DNA from: Thermoguttaceae bacterium
Lineage (GTDB): Bacteria > Planctomycetota > Planctomycetia > Pirellulales > Thermoguttaceae
Length of the DNA: 64,000 nucleotides
Direction: 5' to 3'
Assembly (NCBI GenBank): GCA_017407125.1
Contig: JAFQXE010000042.1
Span: forward strand, 1 to 64,000
Below, piece after piece: positions 1-9,249 of this stretch. The notes beneath the pieces are model-generated. The model did not search any database and was not told the DNA's origin. It saw only the letters and a program-made list of their open reading frames with translations. Each line of letters opens with the position of its first letter. The stretch's first letter is position 1. A program made the translations under genes and the position numbers.

Positions 1-136
1 ATTGTCCGCGTTAAATCATAGGTTGTTTTTGTTGGCGGGTAATACCCGCCCCCCGTAAACGTATCTGGGGAGCGGACATTGTCCGCGTTAAATCATAGGT
101 TGTTTTTGTTGGCGGGTAATACCCGCCCCCCGTAAA
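1..136. repeat. 59-bp direct repeat, two copies
   Basis: Bases 1-59 recur exactly at 78-136. Each copy contains the 7-bp hairpin GGCGGGT-AAT-ACCCGCC, and the 18-bp spacer together with the start of the second copy forms another hairpin (GCGGACA-T-TGTCCGC, 73-87). The pair lies directly downstream of the 3' end of the first PEP-CTERM gene on the minus strand. There is no T-run after the hairpin on that strand, so a classical terminator is not supported. The first copy starts at the window edge, so there may be more copies outside. Confidence 0.85.
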
Positions 137-151
137 ACTACCCGTCATATT

Positions 152-3100
152 CTAACTGCGTTTGCGCCAGAACAGCAAACTGAAAACCCCGAGCGTCAGC
201 AGCGCCCAGGTGGATGGTTCCGGAACGGCGTTGGCGTCGACTTTACCGGACAACACCCATAAACCGGAGCCGTTTTCATAGCTCAAATAGGAGAAATAAG
301 AGGAGTCGACAAAGCTCAAAACGTCGAGGTCGGCGCTGTTGTCAGCGTCTAAAACGACGGCAAACTCCTCGTTCGGCGACAGGCCGTTGACGAAGTCCAG
401 AAGAATGGACGAGTTGTCGCCCAAGTTCAGTCTTCCTGTTACAATCAGCTGGTCGCTGCCGGTTGAGTCGATTTCCATCAGAAGCGTTCCGCCGTCAAGA
501 TTGAAGTCGCCTGCCAGATTGAGCGTTCCAATCGAGTTGCCGGGCGAGAATACGCCGCCGGATTTAACGGTAAGCAATCCGGTATAGTATTCTTTCATGT
601 CCAGACGTCCATTAGTAACGAGAATCTCTTTAGCAAACGTCGCATCCTGGGCGAGGTTGAACTGCTGCGTTCCCGCTCCCGTTTTAACGATGTTAACGTT
701 GTTCGCAACGGAGCCGTTGTAGTTGTACGTTTCGCCTGCTGGTACGTTGAGCGTCAGCGTTGTTTCAGCGCCGGAGTTGTTGACGGAGCCTTTGTACTGG
801 ACTTCGTCAGCGCTCATGTCTTTGCCCAATCCGCCAATCGTTTGAGCGTATCCAGCCATGTCGAAGAACGAATTGTCTTTGATGAAATACAGACGTCCGG
901 TTCCCAGGACGTTTTCTGCGCCAGCAACAAGACGACCGATCTGTCCGGAGTTGTAGTTGTCTCCGACTTGCGTTCCGCCGGTGTAGGTATTGGATTTATT
1001 GAGATAAATCGTGCCGCTGTCGTCGCGAACAATCAGCATACCGGGACCGGAAATGACGCCGTTGACGTCCATGCGTCCGCTCCAGCCAGCCATGAAGCGG
1101 GAATCGGAAGTCAGAAGAATATCAGCATTGACAGTGGCATTCGTACCGCCGTTATTGCCGTTATTCTGAAGCGTTCCGCCGTCAAGTTCAATCTCAGTGT
1201 CGCTTGAAACGTTGATAACTCTAAAATATCCGCTTTTAGCAATAACCTTATTATGAATATTGAATGTATTCGTGTATGCTTGAGCAACGTACTGTTCGCC
1301 GTCGTTGCCGGGGTCGGCGATTACCACAACGCCGCTGGCAATGGTAAGAGGCATCGTCTCGGTTAAACTGATAGTTTTGGCAAAAGTCAATGTGCCGTCT
1401 GTAACGTCGATCTTGCCGTCGCCGTTGAAATTAACAGTTCCCAACGTTGTGTTTCCGGAGAATTCCAGCATTCCGTTGTTCGCGTTTGTTACGCCGAGGT
1501 TAGTGTACGTCCCGGTAAAGACCTGAGTCGTTTCGCCTTCTTTTGTAAAGCTTCGGTTTTCATTGAGATTCAGGTCGCCGTTATAGACAAATGTTTTGTC
1601 GGCGTCTGTCATGCCCATGCCGACGGTGAGATGACCGTTGTTTTTGGACATGATCAAGCCGTGATTGTCGCCGTCGACGTCGCCGGTAATGCCGCCGACG
1701 TACATCGTTCCGTCCCAAAGGTCAACCGTTCCGTTTGGTCCGACGTTGAGGGTTGCCTGGTTGTATGCGGAATCGTCTGCGTATTTCCAGCAGTTGGGCG
1801 ACCATCCGCCGTTGACCAGATCGCCTTCCTGAACGTCGATGACGGCTTTGTCGGAAAGAACGATGGCGACTTTGCCGCTGTTGCTCTCGTTGGTAATAAA
1901 CAGCTTGCCGGGTCCCGTCTTGATGAAATCGCCGTCGCCGGTAATTGTTACATTTTTGCTTGCAGGACGAACCAGCGCATTGTTATTGTTATGGTCGCCA
2001 GCGTCGGTTTCGTAGAATTTTAACGTTCCGCCTTCGGCAATGTTGATAGCCAGATCTGTATTGTCGTTGCGCGGAACGGCGTTTTCAAAGTAGAGCGTTG
2101 CGCCGTCTTGAATTTCAATCGGGTTGGCGGCATTCAGAGCAGACGCAGTCCCGTACATTTTGAACGTTGTACCGCTGGGGAAAGAAATGTTTCCCGTTGC
2201 GTTGAGAACGCCGGAGAATCCCAGCGTACCTTCTGTAACAGCAATATTTTCAACGTCTGCGGAACCGAGGACTTGAGTTCCCGCTCCGACTTTTGTCAGC
2301 GTTCCGGTCGACGCCGGCATGGTTCCGGTATAGACGAAATTCGTACCTTCCGGCGCGTTGAAGGTGGGCGATTCCAGCAAATTGGCGTCGTTAATAATTT
2401 TGTCTCCGGTGAAATTCCCGCCGGAACCGTTTTGGTTGTCGATGCCGTTAAAGACCTGCGAGTACGTTGCCATATTCAGGGTGGAATCTACGGCTCCGAA
2501 AGAAATCGGACCGGTTCCCAGAGCGTTGTCTGCGCCCATAACCAGCTGAGCGCTATGGTTTTTATAATCGTCTCCAATCTGCGTTCCGCCCGTATGGACG
2601 TTAGTGTTGTTTAAGTAAACGACGCCGCTGTCGTTACGGATAATCAACTTTGCGGGGCCGGAAACGACGCCGTTGACGGTCAACGTTCCGCTCCAGCCAG
2701 CCATGAGATTGGAATCGGACGTTACAATAACGTTGGCATTAACTGTAGAATCTGTTGTTCCGGTGTTGTTGCCGTTGTTCTGCAGCGTGCCGCCGTCGAG
2801 TTCAATCGTCGCGGTGTTGGGAACGTTGACCACTCTGAAATACCCGCTTTTGACGGTAACTTTGCCGTTGATATTGAATTCGCCCTGCTGCGATTGAGCA
2901 ACGTACGGTTCGCCGTCGTTGCCCGGATCGACAATGAAAGAAGCGTTTTCAGCAACGGTAATGTTTGTGTACTGATTTAAGTTGGTCGTCTTCGGTAGAG
3001 TCAGAACGCCGTTTTGAATAACGTTGATTTTTCCGCCGTCTGCGAAATTGATTACTTCCATGGTTGCCGTTCCGGAAATGTCCAGAGAACCGCCGTTGAG

Positions 3101-4888
3101 GTTGGACGTTGTGAGCGTTGCCGTCCCGGCGATTTCCAGCGTCCCGTCGTTGACGGTTGTCGTTCCGAGGTTGTTGTACTCGCCGGCAAAGACCTGGGTT
3201 GTTTTGCCTTCTTTGGTAATGCTTCGGTTTGCGTTCAATGTAACGTTTCCGTTATAAACGTAAGATTTATCGGCGTCTGTCATGCCCATGCCAACGACCA
3301 GATGCCCGTTGTTTTTGGACATGATCAAGCCGGCGTTTTCGCCGTCGACGTTTCCGGTAATGCCGCCGACGTGCAGTGTGCCCTCCCAGAGGTCAATCGT
3401 TCCGTTTGGACCAACGTTGAGGGTTGCCTGGTTGTATGCGGAATCGTCTGAGTATTTCCAGCAGACGGGCGACCATCCGCCGTTGACCAAATCGCCTTCC
3501 TGAACGTCGATGACGGCTTTGTCAGAAAGAACGATGGCGAGTTTGGCTTTGTTGTCATTATATGTCATAAAGAGTTTGCCGGTTCCCGTCTTGACGAAAG
3601 AGCCGTCGCCGGTAATTGTAAGATTTTTGCTTGCATCTCGAACGAGCGAGTTGTTGTCGTTATGGTCGCCGGCATCGGTTTCGTAGAATTTTAACGTTCC
3701 GCCTTCAGCAATGTTGATAGCCAGGTCGTAGGTTCCGTTGCGCGGGACGGCGTTTTCAAAATAGAGCGTTGCGCCGTTTTGAATGTTGACCTGATTACCC
3801 GCATTCAACGAAGAACCCGTTCCCGTCATTTTGAGCGTTGCGCCGTTGGCAATTGTGATGGTTCCAGGAACGTTTAACGCGCCGGAGAAGCCCATCTCGC
3901 CCGAAGAAACGGTCAGATTGGTTACGTCTGTCGAGGCAACCGTTTGTGAGCCGGTTCCGGTTACCGTCAAATTTGTTACGTTGTTAATTGTAACAGGAGC
4001 GGTGTAGTTGTTCGCTCCTGTATTGATTGTCAAAGTGTCCGCTCCGCTGACTGTGCCGGTCATACCGCCGTCAAAGCCGCCAACGGTGATAGTGTGATCA
4101 TTCAAAGCCAAAACAGAACCGTTTGCCCCAAAAGAAATCGGTCCGGTTCCATACGGGGTTCCGTCAACCTGAACGGTTTGCGTTAAAGCTCCGGCTCCGT
4201 ATGCGCTGTTTCCACCGCTGATTTGCGTTCCGCCAGAATAATCGTTGGCGCCGTTGAGAATTCTAATGTCGCTACTGTCGCTCTCTAAAATCAACTTGCC
4301 CGGCGTTACAGCTCCGTTGGCGTCTGTATAGTCGGAAATTTTACCGGATACCGTCAGATTCGCATTCCAGCCAACGCGGATGCCGCCGACGCCTTTAATT
4401 TGAATTGGATTGTCGTAAATCGGCGTACTTCCGTTGTCGTTAAAGAGCGCTCCTTCGTTGACCGTCGTTATTCCGTCTGCGGTAGGCAGTTCGTTGGTCA
4501 AAACGAGAATTCGACCGCTGCCGAATACGCTTGAAGACGTTTTCGGATTTGACGACTCGTCAAGACCTAAATCTGGCAATCCAAGGGCGCTGCCGACAAT
4601 GAAGACTTTGGGATTTGAATACTCGCTTGGAATATTAGTATTAAAAAACGAAAGCCTTTCGAGAGAAAGATAGACGCTGCCAGAACCTGAATAGTTGTTA
4701 TACGTGTATCTGCTATTTTCATCTGTACTTTTAATAACCAGAACGTCGTTGTCTCCCAGGGTAACAGGGTTCGAGGAGTTGAACGCTTCTTCATAATAAT
4801 CCGCATTGACGGAAAGCGTCAGCAGGGCGACGAGGCTCAACGTTACAACGGCTGTCAAAAGACGATGGGGTCTGAATGAAAAATTCAT
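152..4888 (-). CDS. PEP-CTERM protein with autotransporter-type beta-strand repeats (1,578 aa)
   Basis: This is a very large predicted surface protein. Residues 1-29 form a signal peptide (basic start, hydrophobic core, cut near VNA-DYY). The body is Gly/Asn/Thr-rich with many repeats of the GGTLxxNG/NxYTGGTxIG type seen in autotransporter-associated beta-helix proteins. The C-terminus has the sorting signature VPEPSTWALL, a hydrophobic segment and RKRS, the substrate tripartite signal of exosortases. Residues about 389-780 and 946-1316 are two closely similar copies, so the protein grew by internal duplication. It is paralogous to the genes at 5203-8400, 61532-62794 and 62989-64000. An exosortase gene lies at 12617-13654. 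The ATG at 4886-4888 has no clear Shine-Dalgarno sequence. The exact ligand or function is unknown; a structural or adhesive surface role is inferred. Confidence 0.9.
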   Translation of the reverse strand: MNFSFRPHRLLTAVVTLSLVALLTLSVNADYYEEAFNSSNPVTLGDNDVLVIKSTDENSRYTYNNYSGSGSVYLSLERLSFFNTNIPSEYSNPKVFIVGSALGLPDLGLDESSNPKTSSSVFGSGRILVLTNELPTADGITTVNEGALFNDNGSTPIYDNPIQIKGVGGIRVGWNANLTVSGKISDYTDANGAVTPGKLILESDSSDIRILNGANDYSGGTQISGGNSAYGAGALTQTVQVDGTPYGTGPISFGANGSVLALNDHTITVGGFDGGMTGTVSGADTLTINTGANNYTAPVTINNVTNLTVTGTGSQTVASTDVTNLTVSSGEMGFSGALNVPGTITIANGATLKMTGTGSSLNAGNQVNIQNGATLYFENAVPRNGTYDLAINIAEGGTLKFYETDAGDHNDNNSLVRDASKNLTITGDGSFVKTGTGKLFMTYNDNKAKLAIVLSDKAVIDVQEGDLVNGGWSPVCWKYSDDSAYNQATLNVGPNGTIDLWEGTLHVGGITGNVDGENAGLIMSKNNGHLVVGMGMTDADKSYVYNGNVTLNANRSITKEGKTTQVFAGEYNNLGTTTVNDGTLEIAGTATLTTSNLNGGSLDISGTATMEVINFADGGKINVIQNGVLTLPKTTNLNQYTNITVAENASFIVDPGNDGEPYVAQSQQGEFNINGKVTVKSGYFRVVNVPNTATIELDGGTLQNNGNNTGTTDSTVNANVIVTSDSNLMAGWSGTLTVNGVVSGPAKLIIRNDSGVVYLNNTNVHTGGTQIGDDYKNHSAQLVMGADNALGTGPISFGAVDSTLNMATYSQVFNGIDNQNGSGGNFTGDKIINDANLLESPTFNAPEGTNFVYTGTMPASTGTLTKVGAGTQVLGSADVENIAVTEGTLGFSGVLNATGNISFPSGTTFKMYGTASALNAANPIEIQDGATLYFENAVPRNDNTDLAINIAEGGTLKFYETDAGDHNNNNALVRPASKNVTITGDGDFIKTGPGKLFITNESNSGKVAIVLSDKAVIDVQEGDLVNGGWSPNCWKYADDSAYNQATLNVGPNGTVDLWDGTMYVGGITGDVDGDNHGLIMSKNNGHLTVGMGMTDADKTFVYNGDLNLNENRSFTKEGETTQVFTGTYTNLGVTNANNGMLEFSGNTTLGTVNFNGDGKIDVTDGTLTFAKTISLTETMPLTIASGVVVIADPGNDGEQYVAQAYTNTFNIHNKVIAKSGYFRVINVSSDTEIELDGGTLQNNGNNGGTNATVNADILLTSDSRFMAGWSGRMDVNGVISGPGMLIVRDDSGTIYLNKSNTYTGGTQVGDNYNSGQIGRLVAGAENVLGTGRLYFIKDNSFFDMAGYAQTIGGLGKDMSADEVQYKGSVNNSGAETTLTLNVPAGETYNYNGSVANNVNIVKTGAGTQQFNLAQDATFAKEILVTNGRLDMKEYYTGLLTVKSGGVFSPGNSIGTLNLAGDFNLDGGTLLMEIDSTGSDQLIVTGRLNLGDNSSILLDFVNGLSPNEEFAVVLDADNSADLDVLSFVDSSYFSYLSYENGSGLWVLSGKVDANAVPEPSTWALLTLGVFSLLFWRKRS

Positions 4889-4983
4889 GGCTTAAATTGG
4901 GGATATTGTTAGGGTATATTTCCGTCCGCCTCAAATAAGGAAGACCGATATTATGAAATATCTATATATTATATCATATATAT

Positions 4984-5086
4984 TATAACATAAAGACGGC
5001 AAATTGAACGCGCAAAAAGAACAAAAAACGCGATTTTTATCAAAATAATTAAGATATTGTCGTGTTTCGGTGTATATAGATTCACT
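4984..5086 (-). promoter_or_regulatory. Upstream block shared with the paralogue at 5203-8400
   Basis: About 103 bp upstream of the first PEP-CTERM gene resembles 8455-8557 upstream of the second. Shared stretches include TATAACATAAA, GGCAAATTG followed by ACGCGC, AATTAAGATATT-like DNA and TGTATATAGATTCACT. Both blocks begin about 100 bp from the start codon. They probably hold the promoter and part of the 5' untranslated region on the minus strand; no unambiguous -35/-10 pair was assigned. Confidence 0.6.
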
Positions 5087-5174
5087 AAAATACGTTTTTT
5101 TAACAGAACAAAATGTTGGCTCGTCCAACAAGGCGGCGCCAGTGGACGCCGCGCTATGTTCTCTTCGCTCACAC

Positions 5175-5194
5175 CCACGGGTTTACACCCGTGG
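5175..5194. repeat. Hairpin downstream of second PEP-CTERM gene
   Basis: Perfect 8-bp stem CCACGGGT-TTAC-ACCCGTGG, 8 bp beyond the minus-strand stop codon of the 5203-8400 gene. It resembles the first hairpin of the clusters at 34373 and 56767. There is no T-run, so it is more likely a member of that repeat family than a simple terminator. Confidence 0.6.
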
Positions 5195-5202
5195 CTCGCC
5201 TG

Positions 5203-8200
5203 TTATCTTCTTTTGCGCCAGTACAGCAGCCCTGCGGCGCCGAGTACCAGCAGCGCCCACGTCGACGGTTCTGGAACGGCGTTGGCGTCGACTTTACCGG
5301 ATAACACCCACAAACCAGAGCCGTTGCCATAGCTTAAATTGGAGAAATAATAGGGGTCGATATGACTCAAAATGTCGAAGTCAGGGTCGGAGCTGTTGTC
5401 AGCGTCAATGACTACGGCGAATTCCGCGTTGGGCGTCATGCCGTTGACGAATTGCAGAACAATGTTCCCGTCGTTCAAATTCAAGTCGCCATCGATAATC
5501 AGTTTGTCGCTGTCGGCTTCCGTCGGACCGCCGATTTCCATCAGCAGCGTTCCTCCGTTGAGATTAAGGTCGCCTGTCAGATTGAGCGTTCCAATGGAGT
5601 TGCCCGGCGAGAAGACGCCGTCAGCTTCAACCTCAAGCGTTCCAACAAAAAACTCTTTCATGTCCAGACGTCCCGCGTTAACAACAATGCTGTCAGAGAA
5701 CAACTCGGCGTTGGCAAGATTGGCAATATTGAACTGTTGGGTTCCCTCGCCCTTTTTGACGATGTTGACATTTCTTGCAACGGAACCGTTGAAGTTGTAC
5801 GTTTCACCTTCGGGAACGTCGATTGTCAGCGTCGTTTCTGCGCCGGAGTTGTTGACAGAGCCATTGTATTGAACCTCTTCAGCGATGTTCATGTCTTTAC
5901 CCAATCCGCCAATCGTTTGAGCGTATCCCGCCATGTCGAACGAAGCGCCGGCTTTTCCAAAATAAAGACGTCCGGTTCCCAAAACGTTTGTCGTGACCGC
6001 GACAAGGCGAGCCGCCGGATTAGTTTTGTAGCTGTCTCCGACCTGCGTTCCGCCTTCGTAGGTATTGGATTTATAGAGATAAACCACGCCGCTGTCGTCG
6101 CGAATAATCAACTTGCCGGGTCCGGAAATTGTATTGTTGACGTTCAAGATTCCGCTCCAGCCAGCCATGAGACGGGAATCGGAAGTCAGAAGAATATCCG
6201 TGTTGATATTGGACGTTGACGTTCCGGTGTTGTTCCCGTTGTTTTGCAGCGTTCCGCCGTCAAGTTGAAGCTTGGTGGGGCTGGAAACGTCGACCGTTCG
6301 GAAATATCCGCTTTTGACAACCACTGTACCCGGAACAACGAAACTGTCTGTATAGGTTTGAGCGTTAATTTGTTCATCTCCCGGATCGAGAATTAACGTT
6401 GCGGTACTGGCAACGGTAATGGGAGTAGTTTTCGAAAAATTGAGCGCCTTGGTTAAGGTTGCAGCGCCGTTTTGAATAACGTTGATTTCACCGTTATTGG
6501 AAAAGTTGATTGTTCCCAGCGTTGCTGTTCCAGAGATATCAAGCGAAGCGTTGTTTATGTTTGCCGTTGTTACCGTTGCCGTTCCAGCCAGTTCCAGAGT
6601 CCCGCCATTGATGTTTGTCGTTCCAAGACTGCTGAACGTTCCGGCAACAACCTGGGTGGCGGCGCCTTCTTTTGTAAAGGTGCGACCAGATTTTAAATCA
6701 ACATTTCCGTTAAAGACGAAACGTTTATCGGCGTCCGTAATGCCAGCGCCAACGATAATCTTGCCATTGTATGAAGGCGAGTTGATTTCGCCGTGTTTGT
6801 CGCCTTCCAGAGATCCGCCGGTAATGCCGCCAACGTAGAGCGTTCCGTCCCAAAGATTGACAGATCCATTCGGACCAACGTTCAATGTTGCCTGATTGTA
6901 CGTTGTAACAGTGGTTTCTCCAACAGTAGACGTCGCTTTCCAGCAATCGGGGTAATTGCCGCCGTTGATGAAAAATCCATCCTGAACGTCAATAACCGCT
7001 TTGTCTGAAAGTACGATGGACAGCGCGGGATTGTAGTTGGCGCTGCTGAACATATACAGATTTCCAGATCCTGTTTTGATGAGATTACCGTCGCCGGTTA
7101 TGGAAACGTTATAAGTCTTGCTATTGATCAATCCGTTGTTGATATTATGACCATCAGTGTTGGTTTCATAGAATGTTAACGCGCCGCCTTCTGCAATATT
7201 AATTGTTAAGTCTGCCGTTGTGCGCGGAACTGCGTTCTCAAAATAAAGGGTTGCGTTATTGGGAATTTCAATTGGATTGGCAGCTGTCAAGGAAGAATCA
7301 GTTCCTGTCATTTTGAGCGTTGCGCCGCTGGCTATTGTAACGCTGGAAGCTGTCAACGCGCCGGAGAACCCCATTGTTCCTGCGGTAACGTTCAGAGCGT
7401 CGACATTTGCCGTAACGATTGTCTGCGAACCAGCGCCGTTTTTGGTCAGCGTTCCAGATATCGTTGGCAGAGTTCCTGTATACACGAGATTTACTCCTTC
7501 TGCCACGTTAAAGGTTGGAGACGCCATCGAGTTCGCGTCGTTGACAATCGTGTTTCCAGCGTAATTCCCGCCAGATTCCTTTTGGTTATCGACGCCGCTA
7601 ATGCTTAGCGTGTATTCATTCATGTCAAGTTTAGAGTTGTCGGAACCAAAATAAATCGGACCGGTTCCCAACGGCGTGGTTCCTGTTGAACCTTCAGGTC
7701 TTGGTTGAATGGTAAGCGTTGTAGCGTTGCTGCCGCTGGTAACGTTTCCACCGCCGATTTGCGTTCCGCCGGAATAGTCGTTATCCCAATTGGTGATGTG
7801 AATATCTGTGCCGTCTTTTTCGATAATCAGTTTGCCGGGCGTAACATTTCCGTTAGCGTCTTTATAGTCAGAGATTTTACCGGATACCGTCAAAGTCAGA
7901 TTCCAGCCGACGCGCAAGCCGCCGACGCCTTTGATTTGGATGTCGTTGTCGTAAGTCGGGCTGCTTCCGTTGGCGTTAAAGAGCGTTCCTTCGTAAACCG
8001 TTGCCGTTCCCGTTGCTGTGGGAACTTCGTTGGTCAAAACGATAATGCGACCCTCTCCGTAGACGTCGGAAGATGTTTTGCTGTCTTTCAACCCCAAAGC
8101 GTTGCCCGCAATAAAGACTTTTGTGTTGGTATAGCCGCTTGGAATCGAGGCTGTAAAATACGAATAGTTAACCGGCTTGAAATAAACGAGTCCCGTACCG

Positions 8201-8400
8201 GAATAGTTCTCATACGAGAAGTTGTTGTCTGCGGCGGTTCCATTGATAACCAGAATATCGTTATCGCCAAGCGTAACTGCGTCTGTTGCGTTGAAGTTCT
8301 TATTGATAACATCCGCGTGAACGGTAAGCGTCAGCAGGGTGACGAGGCACAACGCGGCGACAGGCGCCAAAAGACGAGCGTTTTTAAATGTAAAGTTCAT
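5203..8400 (-). CDS. PEP-CTERM protein with autotransporter-type beta-strand repeats (1,065 aa)
   Basis: Paralogue of the 152-4888 gene, with the same architecture but a single central copy of the unit that is duplicated there. Residues 1-29 are a signal peptide ending near VHA-DVI. The body has Gly/Asn/Thr-rich beta-helix repeats such as GGTLQNNGNN and NTYEGGTQVG. The tail has VPEPSTWALL, a hydrophobic segment and RKRR, so export followed by exosortase processing is expected. The two genes are tandem on the minus strand with a 314-bp gap and similar upstream DNA (8455-8557), which suggests duplication of the whole transcription unit and parallel regulation. The ATG start is at 8398-8400. A surface or biofilm-matrix role is inferred. 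Confidence 0.9.
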   Translation of the reverse strand: MNFTFKNARLLAPVAALCLVTLLTLTVHADVINKNFNATDAVTLGDNDILVINGTAADNNFSYENYSGTGLVYFKPVNYSYFTASIPSGYTNTKVFIAGNALGLKDSKTSSDVYGEGRIIVLTNEVPTATGTATVYEGTLFNANGSSPTYDNDIQIKGVGGLRVGWNLTLTVSGKISDYKDANGNVTPGKLIIEKDGTDIHITNWDNDYSGGTQIGGGNVTSGSNATTLTIQPRPEGSTGTTPLGTGPIYFGSDNSKLDMNEYTLSISGVDNQKESGGNYAGNTIVNDANSMASPTFNVAEGVNLVYTGTLPTISGTLTKNGAGSQTIVTANVDALNVTAGTMGFSGALTASSVTIASGATLKMTGTDSSLTAANPIEIPNNATLYFENAVPRTTADLTINIAEGGALTFYETNTDGHNINNGLINSKTYNVSITGDGNLIKTGSGNLYMFSSANYNPALSIVLSDKAVIDVQDGFFINGGNYPDCWKATSTVGETTVTTYNQATLNVGPNGSVNLWDGTLYVGGITGGSLEGDKHGEINSPSYNGKIIVGAGITDADKRFVFNGNVDLKSGRTFTKEGAATQVVAGTFSSLGTTNINGGTLELAGTATVTTANINNASLDISGTATLGTINFSNNGEINVIQNGAATLTKALNFSKTTPITVASTATLILDPGDEQINAQTYTDSFVVPGTVVVKSGYFRTVDVSSPTKLQLDGGTLQNNGNNTGTSTSNINTDILLTSDSRLMAGWSGILNVNNTISGPGKLIIRDDSGVVYLYKSNTYEGGTQVGDSYKTNPAARLVAVTTNVLGTGRLYFGKAGASFDMAGYAQTIGGLGKDMNIAEEVQYNGSVNNSGAETTLTIDVPEGETYNFNGSVARNVNIVKKGEGTQQFNIANLANAELFSDSIVVNAGRLDMKEFFVGTLEVEADGVFSPGNSIGTLNLTGDLNLNGGTLLMEIGGPTEADSDKLIIDGDLNLNDGNIVLQFVNGMTPNAEFAVVIDADNSSDPDFDILSHIDPYYFSNLSYGNGSGLWVLSGKVDANAVPEPSTWALLVLGAAGLLYWRKRR

Positions 8401-8454
8401 GGCGATAAATCTAAATATTGTTAAGGTTAATTTAAATTTTTACTATATATTTAA

Positions 8455-8557
8455 TATAACATAAAAATGGCAAATTGCACGCGCAGAAAGACTCAAAAAG
8501 ACGCTATTTTAATAAAATATTAAGATATTTTTGTTATTAAGTGTATATAGATTCACT
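8455..8557 (-). promoter_or_regulatory. Upstream block shared with the paralogue at 152-4888
   Basis: Counterpart of 4984-5086, with the same order of conserved words ending in GTGTATATAGATTCACT. It lies about 55-157 bp upstream of the second PEP-CTERM start. It probably contains the promoter; the exact elements are not resolved. Confidence 0.6.
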
Positions 8558-8601
8558 CTTTTTGCAAAGAGAACGCGAAAAGCAGTTTATTGAGCGTTGA
8601 A

Positions 8602-9228
8602 TTAAGGCTTTTTCGCTGTTATGCAAATCCAGCCCTTTTCGCGGTCTTCATTTAGAGAGATATCGACAAAGCCGGCAAGCTGAACAACTTGTTCCAGTTC
8701 TTCCGGCGTCGGGCAGAACATTTTCAATACCCGGGCGATTTCCTCATGATGGTCTGACATGTTTCCGCCGACCATTTCCAGAACGGTCATGAACGTTCCG
8801 CCGGGAGCGAGAACGCGAAGAATATCTTTCAGCCCAGCCGCCGCGTCTTGCCAGAAATAGAGGCTTTCGACTGAGAAAACCGTATCAAAAGAACTGTCGG
8901 CAAAATCCAGATGCGGAACGCCGGAAAGCTTGAGTTCCATGCGTCCAGCGGCAACGGCTTGTTCGTTGATTTTTTGAGCGGATTCGACTGCCAGAGGGGA
9001 AATGTCACATCCAGCCAGATTCGCTTCAGGAAAGAGAATCGCCAGCTTTGCCAGCGCCGCTCCGCCGCCGCAGCCGACGTCAAGAATCCGATTTCCAAAC
9101 GTGACGTGCGAGAATCCCCAGTCGGTCAGATCGCTGTGTCCGCGGTTCATTCCCTCAATCATTTCAGCGCCCAGTTTCCCTTCAGGAAAGGCGGCGTTGC
9201 GAATCAAATTCAGATACTCTTTTTCCAT
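8602..9228 (-). CDS. Class I SAM-dependent methyltransferase (208 aa)
   Basis: The Rossmann-fold methyltransferase motif I is clear (ILDVGCGGGAALAKLA, residues about 48-63). It is followed by an acidic loop (LAGCDISP) and motif IV-like sequence (FDTVFSVESLYFWQD). This matches the UbiE/Methyltransf_11 type, cytosolic, methylating an unidentified small molecule. It is the last gene of the minus-strand exosortase cluster, 21 bp after the EpsI-like gene, so co-transcription is likely. The substrate cannot be told from sequence; a link to polysaccharide or surface modification rests only on position. Confidence 0.85.
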   Translation of the reverse strand: MEKEYLNLIRNAAFPEGKLGAEMIEGMNRGHSDLTDWGFSHVTFGNRILDVGCGGGAALAKLAILFPEANLAGCDISPLAVESAQKINEQAVAAGRMELKLSGVPHLDFADSSFDTVFSVESLYFWQDAAAGLKDILRVLAPGGTFMTVLEMVGGNMSDHHEEIARVLKMFCPTPEELEQVVQLAGFVDISLNEDREKGWICITAKKP

Positions 9229-9249
9229 TGACCTGACAACGGGTTGGCG

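Noticed and set aside
1..136. 59-bp repeats as a CRISPR array
   Set aside because: Only two copies with an 18-bp spacer, repeat much too long, and no cas genes.
842..2614. Several plus-strand open frames opposite the PEP-CTERM genes
   Set aside because: They are antisense shadows of a repetitive gene with strong coding evidence on the minus strand and show no domains.
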